DNA from: Paracoccus marcusii
Lineage (GTDB): Bacteria; Pseudomonadota; Alphaproteobacteria; Rhodobacterales; Rhodobacteraceae
NCBI RefSeq assembly: GCF_006151785.1
Contig: NZ_VDDD01000007.1
Location: 1-51,770, forward strand
DNA: 51,770 bases
Direction of reading: 5' to 3'
Shown here piece by piece: positions 34,161 to 41,817 of the stretch (position 1 is its first letter; each line of letters opens with the position of its first letter). The notes beneath the pieces are model-generated. The model was given only the letters and a program-made list of their open reading frames with translations, was not told where the DNA came from and ran no database searches. Both the position numbers and the translations under genes were made by a program.

Positions 34161-34210
34161 CAAGGCCTCCCTGTCTGCAAGAATGGATGGGTCCGGCGTG
34201 TGCCTTGCTT

Positions 34211-34227
34211 TGCCCCATCGGGGGGCA
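34211..34227 (-). other. Short hairpin in the acnA leader
   Basis: TGCCCC and GGGGCA flank a 5-nt loop about 50 nt upstream of the acnA start codon, inside the predicted 5' leader. Role unknown. Confidence 0.35.
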
Positions 34228-34252
34228 TCGCGCAAGGGTTGCGTCACGAATT

Positions 34253-34268
34253 GTATGCGATTGCATAC
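34253..34268. promoter_or_regulatory. Palindromic operator-like site upstream of acnA
   Basis: GTATGCGATTGCATAC is a perfect 6-bp inverted repeat with a GATT spacer, AT-rich for this genome. On the minus strand it covers the -10 of the candidate acnA promoter. The shape suits a GntR-type dimer, but no specific regulator can be named. Confidence 0.5.
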
Positions 34269-34290
34269 CATCTTTCGCGCTGTTGCTCAA
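34262..34290 (-). promoter_or_regulatory. Candidate promoter of acnA
   Basis: On the minus strand TTGAGC (34290-34285) and TATGCA (34267-34262) are 17 nt apart, about 100 nt before the start codon. The -10 lies in the palindrome. Confidence 0.4.
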
Positions 34291-34394
34291 GAGGCACGCA
34301 TCGGTCCGTCGCACGCGCTGACGAAGCCTTGATTTGGTGTTTCACCGCGCCACCCGTTAACACGCTGGATGTGAAACATGACGGGAAACATCTT

Positions 34395-35372
34395 ATGGCC
34401 CTGTGGCCCCGATCTGCGTTGCGGCCCTGCCGCGGGATGGGCGGGGTCATGATGCTGGTGGCGATGCTGGCCGCGGCGCCGGCGCTGGCGCAGGATGGCG
34501 GCCATGCCGACATCACGCAGCGCAGCGCGCCAAGCCCCGCGCCCAGCCAGATGAACCGCCCGGAGGCGCCGCTGATCCTGGCGCCCGACGATCCGGGCCG
34601 GCAGAGCCCCTCGACGATGTCGCTGACGGAATCGGGCGGTGTGAACGGTTTCGTCCCGGCCGAGGCCGCGCCGCCGGTGACGGCGGACCTGCCCTCGGCC
34701 AACCTGCCGGTCGTGGTCGAGCTGTTCACCTCTCAGGGCTGTTCGTCCTGTCCCCCGGCCGATGCGATGCTGACCATGCTGGCGGGACAGCACGACGTGC
34801 TGCCGCTGTCCTTCCATGTCGACTACTGGGACTATCTGGGCTGGGCCGACAGCTTTGCCCGGCCCGAATTCACCGAACGCCAAAGCGCCTATGCCCATGC
34901 GGTGGGCGAACGGTCCGTCTATACGCCGCAGATGATCGTGGACGGACAGGACACCGCGGTCGCGCCGGGGCCCGCGCAGCTGATGGGCCTGATCGACGCC
35001 CACCGCTTTGCCCCCGCCGAGGTCACCATCCAGCGAGAGCGCACCGACGCCGGAGAGACGATCGAGCTGCAGCCCCTGTCCGATCTGGGCGGCAAGGTCG
35101 ACGTGCTGCTGGTGCGCTATGCCCCCGAACGCCCCGTCGACATGACCGCCGGAGAGAACCGCGGCAAGACCGTCATCTATACCAATGTGGTTCTGGGGAT
35201 GCAGCATCTGACGCGGTGGGACGGGCTGCAGCCATTGCGCCTGACGGTGCGCGCGGACCTGGTCGGCGATGCATCCTTTCCCGACGACACGCGCCATGCC
35301 CTGCTGGTCCAGCAGATGATGGGCAAGCGTGCCCTGCCGGGACCGATCGTGGCGGCGATCCGGCTGGACTGA
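34395..35372 (+). CDS. DUF1223-family exported protein with a CxxC motif
   Basis: The 325-aa protein has a signal-like N-terminus (GVMMLVAMLAAAPALAQ), a low-complexity linker, then the DUF1223 core VVVELFTSQGCSSCPPADAML (Cys116, Cys119) and VDYWDYLGWADSFARPEFTERQ. DUF1223 proteins have a thioredoxin-like fold, so a periplasmic redox role is plausible but unproven. The ATG at 34395 is chosen; GTG at 34371 is possible. It is divergent from acnA across 234 nt. Confidence 0.9.
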   Translation: MALWPRSALRPCRGMGGVMMLVAMLAAAPALAQDGGHADITQRSAPSPAPSQMNRPEAPLILAPDDPGRQSPSTMSLTESGGVNGFVPAEAAPPVTADLPSANLPVVVELFTSQGCSSCPPADAMLTMLAGQHDVLPLSFHVDYWDYLGWADSFARPEFTERQSAYAHAVGERSVYTPQMIVDGQDTAVAPGPAQLMGLIDAHRFAPAEVTIQRERTDAGETIELQPLSDLGGKVDVLLVRYAPERPVDMTAGENRGKTVIYTNVVLGMQHLTRWDGLQPLRLTVRADLVGDASFPDDTRHALLVQQMMGKRALPGPIVAAIRLD

Positions 35373-35417
35373 CCCGTCGCGTCTTGCACATCCTGCAAAT
35401 CGGGGCCATCAGGCGGC

Positions 35418-36317
35418 ATGGGCGATTTCATCATCCAGATCGCCGGGACCGAACAGGGGGCGCGGCTTGCGTCGATCCTGGCGATCACGGCGGCCTTCCT
35501 GCACGCGGTTTTCGGCGCGCTGCAAAAGGGGCGGCACGATCCCTGGATCAGCCGCGCCGCGATCGACCTGTCCTATCTGGTGCTGGCCCTGCCGGTGGCG
35601 CTGTTCCTGGTGCCGTGGCCCGATCCGCACCTGTGGCCGGTGCTGGCGGGCGCGATGGGCATCCATATCGCCTACAAGATCGCGCAGGCCAAGTCCTATC
35701 AGCGGGGGGCCTTCACGGTGGTCTATCCCGTGGTGCGCGGTTCCGCGCCGCTGGTCGTCGTGCTGGTCGCGATGATCGTCTTCGACGAACGCTTCAACGC
35801 GGTGCAGTGGGTGGGGCTGGGCCTGCTGGTCGGCGGCATCTTCGGGCTGGCGCTGAATAGCCTGCGCAAGCTGAAGGTCGGTCGCGACACGCTGGTCCCG
35901 GCGCTTGCCTGGGCGCTGATCACCGGCGTGACGGTCGCGGCTTATACGACCTATGACGCCTGGGGCATCCGGCTGGCGGCGAACCCGTTCACGTTTCTGG
36001 CATGGTTCTTCGTGCTGGACGGCCTGTTCATGCCGCTGCTGAGCTGGCGCCGGCTGGCCGCCCTGCCGCGGGCCGAGGTCGCGCCCCTGGCTGCGCGCGG
36101 CATGATCGGCGCCGTGGTGGCATTCGCCAGCTTCGGGTCGGTGATGCTGGCCACGCGCATCGACGACGTGGGTCGCGCCGCCGTGCTGAGAGAGACCTCG
36201 ACCGTGTTCGCCGCCCTTGTGGGCTGGGTCATCCTGGGCGAAAAGGTGGGGCCGCGGCGCGTCGCGCTGATGGCGCTGATCGCGCTTGGCGCGGTCATCG
36301 TGGAATTCGCCGCCTGA
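35418..36317 (+). CDS. EamA/DMT-family transporter
   Basis: The 299-aa protein has about ten membrane helices in two EamA repeats. Marks are YPVVRGSAPLVVVLVAMIVFDERFNAVQWVGLGLLVGG in the first repeat and RETSTVFAALVGWVILGEKVGPRR in the second. DMT carriers export small metabolites; the substrate is unknown. It starts 45 nt after the DUF1223 gene. A short inverted repeat (TTGCA-N5-TGCAA, 35384-35398) is in the gap. Confidence 0.92.
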   Translation: MGDFIIQIAGTEQGARLASILAITAAFLHAVFGALQKGRHDPWISRAAIDLSYLVLALPVALFLVPWPDPHLWPVLAGAMGIHIAYKIAQAKSYQRGAFTVVYPVVRGSAPLVVVLVAMIVFDERFNAVQWVGLGLLVGGIFGLALNSLRKLKVGRDTLVPALAWALITGVTVAAYTTYDAWGIRLAANPFTFLAWFFVLDGLFMPLLSWRRLAALPRAEVAPLAARGMIGAVVAFASFGSVMLATRIDDVGRAAVLRETSTVFAALVGWVILGEKVGPRRVALMALIALGAVIVEFAA

Positions 36318-36343
36318 CGGGCGGCCACAGGAAGGCAGTCGGG

Positions 36344-36949
36344 ATGGAAAACACGAAACCCTGGGTCAAGCCGGCGCTGGAGTTCGGCCCCCTGATCCTG
36401 TTCTTTGCGGTGTTCATGCTGTATCGCAACGACACCGTGACCATCGCGGGGGAAAGCTATGGCGGGTTCATCCTGGCTACGCTGGCCTTCATTCCCGCGC
36501 TGATGCTGACGACCGCGATCCAGTGGCGCATCACCGGCAAGCTGGCACCGATGCAGGTGGCCACGCTGGTGTTGGTCATCGTCTTTGGCGGGCTGTCGGT
36601 CTGGCTGAACGATCCGCGCTTCTTTAAGCTGAAGCCCACGATCATCTATCTGCTGTTCGCGGCCATCCTGGGCGTCGGCCTGATGCTGCGCCGCAACTGG
36701 CTGGGCGCCGTCCTGTCCGAGGCGTTGCCGATGGACGCGGAAGGCTGGCGCAAGCTGACGCTGCGCATGGCGCTGTTCTTCGTGGCGCTGGCCATCGCGA
36801 ACGAACTGGTCTGGCGCAACCTGTCGGACAGCACCTGGGTCTGGTTCAAGACCTTCGGCCTGCCGGTGCTGCTGTTCGCGTTCCTGCTGGGCAATGCGAA
36901 ACTGTATCGCGATCACGCCTTGCCCGCCAAGGACGACGCCCAGCCCTAG
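36344..36949 (+). CDS. yciB: Septation protein A / inner membrane-spanning protein YciB
   Basis: The 201-aa membrane protein has about five helices and the family marks LEFGPLILFFAVF, KPTIIYLLFAAILGVGL and ANELVWRNLSDSTWVWFKTFGLP. YciB (IspZ) affects cell-envelope synthesis and division in enterobacteria. It follows the EamA gene by 26 nt. Its TAG shares three bases with the stop of the convergent hydrolase (CTAG, 36946-36949). Confidence 0.95.
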   Translation: MENTKPWVKPALEFGPLILFFAVFMLYRNDTVTIAGESYGGFILATLAFIPALMLTTAIQWRITGKLAPMQVATLVLVIVFGGLSVWLNDPRFFKLKPTIIYLLFAAILGVGLMLRRNWLGAVLSEALPMDAEGWRKLTLRMALFFVALAIANELVWRNLSDSTWVWFKTFGLPVLLFAFLLGNAKLYRDHALPAKDDAQP

Positions 36950-37830
36950 GCCCGCATTCCGCCCAGGGACACCGGCCCCGCCCGCAGCCGCGACCAGCGC
37001 GGCTGTGGCCGCAGCGGCAGGTGATGGCGCAGCAGCCCAAGGGGCAAGGCCCATGGATGGCACAGCGCCGCACGGTAGAAGGCGAACAATCCCTGGCGCC
37101 GATAGGGCGTCCAGTGCGACATCAGCCGGGCTCCGCGGGCGGTGGGAAAGCCCAAGGTCTCAAGCGCCTCGAGGGTGGCGGCATCGTCGATCTGCAGGTC
37201 GACCCAGTTGGCGCGGGCCTGCGCCAGTCCTGCGCCAAGCGCCCGCCTGCGCCCGCGCGACAGCAGCTGCTCCAACGCGAAATCGAACAGGTCGTTCTCG
37301 CGGGCGGTGACGTTCAGCACCTCGGCCATGCGGCCCGCCGGACTGTCCAGCGCCGATTGGGCGGCGTCCTGGAATTCGGCGGCGTTCAGGAGGACGATCC
37401 GGCCGATGCTGCCGGGCGCGGCATGGGCCAGCGCCTGCAGCGCCACGCGGCCGCCAAGCGAATGCCCGATCAGCCCGACGGGCCGCCCTGCAAGCGTCGC
37501 CAGATCGTCGATCATCGCGCCCAGGTCCGCCCCGGCCTCGGCGGCGCGGTCATAGGCATGGCGCAGTCTGCCCCGCGCCTCCCACCCGCAGGCCAGGGCC
37601 AGGCCTTCGGACGGATCGCCCTGAAAGCCCAGCTGCTGCGGCCACGAGATGCCGCCGGGACCGGCCTGGGGCGACAGGATGTGGCGGTGCGGGTCATGCG
37701 CCGGATGGGCCGGGGAATAACGATAGCCGTGCAGCATCACCAGGACCGGCGCCCCCGCGGGCAGGCGGCGCGCGGCGTCCCGCAGGGCAGGGGGCACAGG
37801 CTGGTCGGCATCCATCCGCATCACGGGCAT
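36946..37830 (-). CDS. Alpha/beta hydrolase
   Basis: The 294-aa protein has the oxyanion-hole region VLVMLHGYRYSP and the nucleophile elbow GLIGHSLGGRVALQAL (Ser124). The catalytic acid and His are not clear by eye. It is cytoplasmic with no signal peptide; the substrate is unknown. The start MPVMRMDADQPV is preferred; further upstream in-frame ATGs would extend into the rne leader without similarity. It is divergent from rne and ends stop-on-stop with yciB. Confidence 0.85.
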   Translation of the reverse strand: MPVMRMDADQPVPPALRDAARRLPAGAPVLVMLHGYRYSPAHPAHDPHRHILSPQAGPGGISWPQQLGFQGDPSEGLALACGWEARGRLRHAYDRAAEAGADLGAMIDDLATLAGRPVGLIGHSLGGRVALQALAHAAPGSIGRIVLLNAAEFQDAAQSALDSPAGRMAEVLNVTARENDLFDFALEQLLSRGRRRALGAGLAQARANWVDLQIDDAATLEALETLGFPTARGARLMSHWTPYRRQGLFAFYRAALCHPWALPLGLLRHHLPLRPQPRWSRLRAGPVSLGGMRA

Positions 37831-37962
37831 CGCGGCCTCCGTTCCCGGTCGATCCCGGACTAGGGACAGGCTGCGACGGGCGCGTGAAAAAACTGTTAAT
37901 GCTGCGTGACGTTGCGCGGCTGCCGCAAATTCGCCCATGCCGGGCCCGGATCGTTTTCGGCA

Positions 37963-37992
37963 TTGAATTTTGATGGGTTCCACCGCTATGTT
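37963..37992 (+). promoter_or_regulatory. Candidate promoter of rne
   Basis: TTGAAT (37963-37968) and TATGTT (37987-37992) are 18 nt apart in an AT-richer stretch. Use of this promoter would give a leader of about 365 nt. Confidence 0.35.
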
Positions 37993-38147
37993 GGCCCCAT
38001 GCGCAGGGCTGCCCGCAACCGGGGGTTGCCACGCGCCGAAAGTTTCGCAGCGCGGCACCTCTGATCCCGATACCGGGCAGCCATGTGTCCCGCGGAAAAC
38101 CAAGCCTCCGTCGCGCCACCGCATTGCGGGGCGGCGCAGGAGGTCAG

Positions 38148-38276
38148 ATGAACAGCGGCCCCGCCTTGCGGCATCGGGCCATCCTAGGGAACAGACGCGA
38201 TGACGCGCGCTTTGGACGGCAGACTTCGGGACGGGCGGGCAGGATGCCCCGTCCGACCGGACGTCTTCGACGGTGA
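38148..38276 (+). CDS. Possible Arg-rich upstream ORF in the rne leader
   Basis: A 42-codon ORF begins with ATG 4 nt after AGGAGG, the best-matching ribosome binding site in the region. Twelve of its 42 residues are Arg, including rare codons AGA and AGG. Its GC3 is lower than that of neighbouring genes, so it may not be under protein-level selection. It stops 86 nt before the rne ATG. It could be a leader peptide or a chance ORF. Confidence 0.3.
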   Translation: MNSGPALRHRAILGNRRDDARFGRQTSGRAGRMPRPTGRLRR

Positions 38277-38362
38277 CGCGCCCGTGTCCTCATCACACCG
38301 CAGACCGAACCGGGGGACGCCGATGGCGCCGCCCGGTCTTCGGCTGCGCGAAAGACATAACA

Positions 38363-40762
38363 ATGGCAATGAAAATGCTGATCGACGCCACCCATGCCGA
38401 GGAAACTCGGGTGGTCGTGGTCGATGGAACCAAAGTCGAGGAATTTGACTTCGAGACGGCCAACCGGCGCCAGATCGCCGGGAACATCTACCTGGCCAAG
38501 ATCACGCGGGTCGAGCCCTCGCTGCAGGCGGCCTTCGTGGATTACGGCGGGAACCGCCACGGCTTCCTGGCCTTCGCGGAAATCCATCCGGACTATTACC
38601 AGATCCCCGCGGCCGACCGCGAGGCGCTGAAGGCCGAGGAACGCGCCGATGCCGAGGCCCAGGAGGCCGAGGAGGAGCGTGGCCGTTCGCGCCGCAAGCC
38701 CCGCGCCGAGGCGGTCGATGCCTCGGACGAGACGACGACCGACGACGCGGGCCAGGATGCGACCGACAAGGACGACGAGATCGAATCGGTCGCCGACGAG
38801 GACGTGACCGAGGAGGTCCGCGCACCCCGAAAGCCGCGTGCGCGCCGCTACAAGATCCAAGAGGTCGTCAAGGTCCGCCAGATCATGCTGGTGCAGGTCG
38901 TTAAGGAGGAGCGTGGCAACAAGGGTGCCGCGCTGACTACCTATCTGTCGCTGCCCGGCCGCTACTGCGTCCTGATGCCCAACACCGCGCGTGGAGGCGG
39001 CATCAGCCGCAAGATCACCAATGCCGCGGATCGCAAGAAACTCAAGGACATCGCGGGCGAACTTGATGTGCCCAAGGGCGCCGGCCTGATCATCCGCACC
39101 GCGGGCAGCGAGCGCACCCGGATGGAGATCCGCCGCGACTACGAATACCTGCTGCGCCTGTGGGAGCAGATCCGCGACCTGACCTTCAAGTCGATCGCAC
39201 CGGCCGCCATCTATGAGGAAGGCGATCTGATCAAGCGCAACATTCGCGATCTGTATTCCAAGGACATCGACGAGGTGCTGGTGGAGGGCGAGCGCGGCTA
39301 TCAGCAGGCGCGCGACTTCATGCAGATGATCATGCCGACGCATGCCGACAGCGTGAAGCATTACCAGGACCAGATGCCGCTGTTCGCGCGCTTCCAGGTC
39401 GAAAGCTATCTGGCGGGCATGTTCAACCCGGTCGTGCAGCTGAAGTCGGGCGGCTACATCGTCATCGGCATCACAGAGGCGCTGGTCGCCATCGACGTGA
39501 ACTCGGGACGGGCCACCAAGGAGGGCTCGATCGAGGAGACCGCGCTCAAGACCAACCTTGAGGCCGCAGACGAGGTCGCCCGCCAGCTGCGCCTGCGCGA
39601 CCTGGCCGGGCTGATCGTCATCGACTTCATCGACATGGACGAGCGTCGCAACAACGCCGCCGTGGAGAAGCGTATCAAGGACAAGCTGAAATCCGATCGC
39701 GCCCGCATCCAGATCGGCCGCATCTCGGGGTTCGGCCTGATGGAGATGTCGCGCCAGCGCCTGCGCCCCGGCATGCTGGAATCGACCACGCAGCCCTGTG
39801 CGCATTGCCACGGCACCGGCCTGATCCGCAGCGATGACAGCCTGGCGCTGACCATCCTGCGCGCGATCGAGGACGAGGGCACCCGCAAGCGTTCGCGCGA
39901 GGTTCTGGTCAAGGCGCCCGTCGCCGTCGCCAACTTCCTGATGAACGCCAAGCGCGAGCATGTCGCGGGCATCGAGGCGCGTTACGGCCTGTCCGTGCGC
40001 GTCGAGGCTGACCCGGCACTGGTGTCCCCGGACTTCGCGATCGAGAAGTTCAAGACCGCGACCCGCGTGCTGCCCGAGCCCAGCCACGTTCCCCTGGGCG
40101 TCAATGCCGAGCTGATGGCCAGCATCGACGAGGAGGAGGACCTGGACGTCGCCGAGCCGCAGGAGGAGCCGGTTGCCGAGGCCGTCGAGGCGTCCGAACC
40201 CGCCGCCGAGCCGCGCGCCGAGCGTCCTGCCGATGCGGACGCGGATGGCGAGGGTCGGTCGCGTCGCCGCCGTCGTCGTCGTCGCCGGAAATCCGGCGAG
40301 CGTCCCGAGGGCGAGGATCTGCGCGCCGATGACGATCAGGACGACGAGGGCGAGGACCAGTCCGACGAGGACGTGGCAGCCCCCGCCGCCGCCGCCGAAC
40401 CGGTTGCCGCTGCTGCCGATGATCAGCCCGAGGCCGATGCGCCCCAGGCCGAGGAGGAGGCTCCTGCCGGTCGCACCCGGACGCGTTCGCGCGGCCGGTC
40501 GCGGTCCAGAAAGCCGGTCGATGCGCAGCCCCTGGCCGAGGTCGTGGATCTGCAGGACAGCCAGGATGCCCGCGCCGATGCGCTGCCCGGCCTGAACGCC
40601 GCCCCCGTCGCCGCCGAAGCGGTAGCCGAGGCGCTGGTCGAGACTGCCGCGGCCCCGGTCGATGCGGCATCCGCGGAGCCCGAACCGCGGGCCGAGGCCC
40701 AGCCCGAACCCGTCGCCGAGGCCGCGCCCTCCAAGCGGCGCGGATGGTGGTCGGGCCGGTAA
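38363..40762 (+). CDS. rne: Ribonuclease E
   Basis: The 799-aa RNase E has an S1 domain (about 37-190) interrupted by an acidic and basic insertion, catalytic Asp378 (AIDVNSGRAT) and Asp421 (IVIDFIDMDERRN), and the Zn-link Cys479/Cys482 in CAHCHGTG. The C-terminal half is disordered, with an Arg tract (RSRRRRRRRRRKSG) and a second RS-rich patch (RTRTRSRGRSRSRKP) between acidic stretches, likely RNA- and degradosome-binding. The tail ends GWWSGR. It starts mRNA decay and processes rRNA and tRNA. The insertion is usual for alphaproteobacteria. The ATG at 38363 matches the standard N-terminus MAMKMLIDATHAEETRVVVV. Confidence 0.98.
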   Translation: MAMKMLIDATHAEETRVVVVDGTKVEEFDFETANRRQIAGNIYLAKITRVEPSLQAAFVDYGGNRHGFLAFAEIHPDYYQIPAADREALKAEERADAEAQEAEEERGRSRRKPRAEAVDASDETTTDDAGQDATDKDDEIESVADEDVTEEVRAPRKPRARRYKIQEVVKVRQIMLVQVVKEERGNKGAALTTYLSLPGRYCVLMPNTARGGGISRKITNAADRKKLKDIAGELDVPKGAGLIIRTAGSERTRMEIRRDYEYLLRLWEQIRDLTFKSIAPAAIYEEGDLIKRNIRDLYSKDIDEVLVEGERGYQQARDFMQMIMPTHADSVKHYQDQMPLFARFQVESYLAGMFNPVVQLKSGGYIVIGITEALVAIDVNSGRATKEGSIEETALKTNLEAADEVARQLRLRDLAGLIVIDFIDMDERRNNAAVEKRIKDKLKSDRARIQIGRISGFGLMEMSRQRLRPGMLESTTQPCAHCHGTGLIRSDDSLALTILRAIEDEGTRKRSREVLVKAPVAVANFLMNAKREHVAGIEARYGLSVRVEADPALVSPDFAIEKFKTATRVLPEPSHVPLGVNAELMASIDEEEDLDVAEPQEEPVAEAVEASEPAAEPRAERPADADADGEGRSRRRRRRRRRKSGERPEGEDLRADDDQDDEGEDQSDEDVAAPAAAAEPVAAAADDQPEADAPQAEEEAPAGRTRTRSRGRSRSRKPVDAQPLAEVVDLQDSQDARADALPGLNAAPVAAEAVAEALVETAAAPVDAASAEPEPRAEAQPEPVAEAAPSKRRGWWSGR

Positions 40763-40776
40763 GGTTCGCTGAACCA

Positions 40777-40806
40777 GGGGCGCGGTGGCAACACCGCGCC
40801 CCTTTT
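40777..40806 (+). terminator. Rho-independent terminator of rne
   Basis: GGGGCGCGGTG and CACCGCGCCCC form an 11-bp perfect stem with a GCAA loop followed by TTTT, 14 nt after the stop. Confidence 0.92.
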
Positions 40807-40876
40807 GCCATCCGGCCCACGCATCCGTGACGCCATGGCCCCTGTCCTTTGCATCCCCACCCGCTAAGGTGTCGCG

Positions 40877-41620
40877 ATGTTGGGAATCGAACTCGCCACC
40901 GCCGCCTTCCTGCCTGCCGCCTTCGTGGCGTTGCTGGCGGGTGTCCTGTCCTTCCTGTCGCCCTGCGTGCTGCCGATCGTGCCGCCCTATCTGGCCTACA
41001 TGACCGGGGTGGGGGTGAACGGGCTGAAGACCCGCGAACGCAGCGCCGTCGTGCCCGCGCTGTTCTTCGTGCTGGGCCTGTCGACGGTCTTTCTTGTGAT
41101 GGGCTTTGCCGCGTCGGCCTTCGGACGCGCCTTTCTGCAGTACCAAGACATCCTGGCCCGCGTCGCCGGTGTCATGGTGGTGGTGATGGGCCTGCATTTC
41201 CTGCACGTCATCCGCATCCCCCTTCTGGACCACGAGGCCCGGCTGCAATCGGGCCAGCAGGGCGGCGGCGCGTTGGGCGCCTATGTGCTGGGGCTGGCCT
41301 TCGCCTTTGGCTGGACGCCCTGCATCGGCCCGCAACTGGGCATGATCCTGTCGCTTGCGGCCACCGGGGGCGAACTGTCCCGCGGAACCGCACTGCTGGC
41401 GGTCTATGCCCTTGGGCTGGGGATCCCGTTCCTGCTGGCCGCAATCTTCATCAACCGGGCCATCGGCCTGATGAACCGCGTCAAGCCGTACCTCAAGACC
41501 ATCGAACGCGTCATGGGCGCGCTTCTGGTCGTCGTGGGTGTCATGCTGCTGACCGGTGCCTTCTCTGCCTTCAGCTTCTGGCTGCTGGAGACGTTCCCCG
41601 CCCTGGCCACCCTGGGCTGA
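40877..41620 (+). CDS. ccdA: Thiol-disulfide carrier CcdA
   Basis: The 247-aa membrane protein has six helices with the two redox cysteines in LSPCVLPIVPP (Cys30) and GWTPCIGPQLG (Cys149). CcdA carries reducing power from cytoplasmic thioredoxin to periplasmic CcmG-type proteins, so it should serve the ccmG encoded at 28807. It sits between the rne terminator and ftsW, apart from the ccm operon. Confidence 0.96.
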   Translation: MLGIELATAAFLPAAFVALLAGVLSFLSPCVLPIVPPYLAYMTGVGVNGLKTRERSAVVPALFFVLGLSTVFLVMGFAASAFGRAFLQYQDILARVAGVMVVVMGLHFLHVIRIPLLDHEARLQSGQQGGGALGAYVLGLAFAFGWTPCIGPQLGMILSLAATGGELSRGTALLAVYALGLGIPFLLAAIFINRAIGLMNRVKPYLKTIERVMGALLVVVGVMLLTGAFSAFSFWLLETFPALATLG

Positions 41621-41634
41621 ACCGCACAGCCGAC

Positions 41635-41685
41635 ACGGGGCCGGGCGGCAGCGCGCCGGAGGCCGCTTGCGGGCTCCGGCCCCGT
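41635..41685 (+). other. Large inverted repeat between ccdA and ftsW
   Basis: ACGGGGCCG (41635-41643) pairs with CGGCCCCGT (41677-41685), and an inner GCCGGAG/CTCCGGC pair competes with it. No T-run follows. It could be a Rho-type or processing structure after ccdA. The rest of the 197-nt gap before ftsW shows no convincing promoter. Confidence 0.45.
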
Positions 41686-41817
41686 TGCGCGATCACGTTG
41701 CGGCGCGCGCCCCGCCCCGCGGACAATCTGTGGTAGCGCGCCTGCGACAATCGCGCTATCCTTGTGCCCAGATCCGGGCAAACCGGACAGGACAGAGGCA
41801 GTGACGGCGGTATTCCC

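Larger units (their letters stand above)
37831..38362 (+). other. 532-nt region upstream of rne: long leader
   Basis: This gap holds no clear protein gene. It contains a candidate rne promoter near 37963-37992, a short Arg-rich ORF with a strong ribosome binding site (38148-38276), and a small hairpin CGTCCG-N2-CGGACG (38250-38263). RNase E is known to autoregulate through a long 5' UTR in enterobacteria, so a regulatory leader is likely here too. The start region of the divergent hydrolase lies at its left end. Confidence 0.6.

Noticed and set aside
38085..38147. A longer 63-aa version of the rne leader ORF
   Set aside because: Its ATG has no ribosome binding site, whereas the internal ATG at 38148 follows AGGAGG directly.
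40261..40299. Repeated CGTCGC-like units in rne as a possible DNA repeat
   Set aside because: They encode the poly-Arg patch of RNase E; no repeat with spacers is present and no CRISPR array exists in the window.
38144..41335. A 1063-codon minus-strand ORF opposite rne and ccdA
   Set aside because: It mirrors rne and ccdA codons, is full of Gly, Arg and Val repeats, and crosses the rne terminator. It is a GC-driven shadow.
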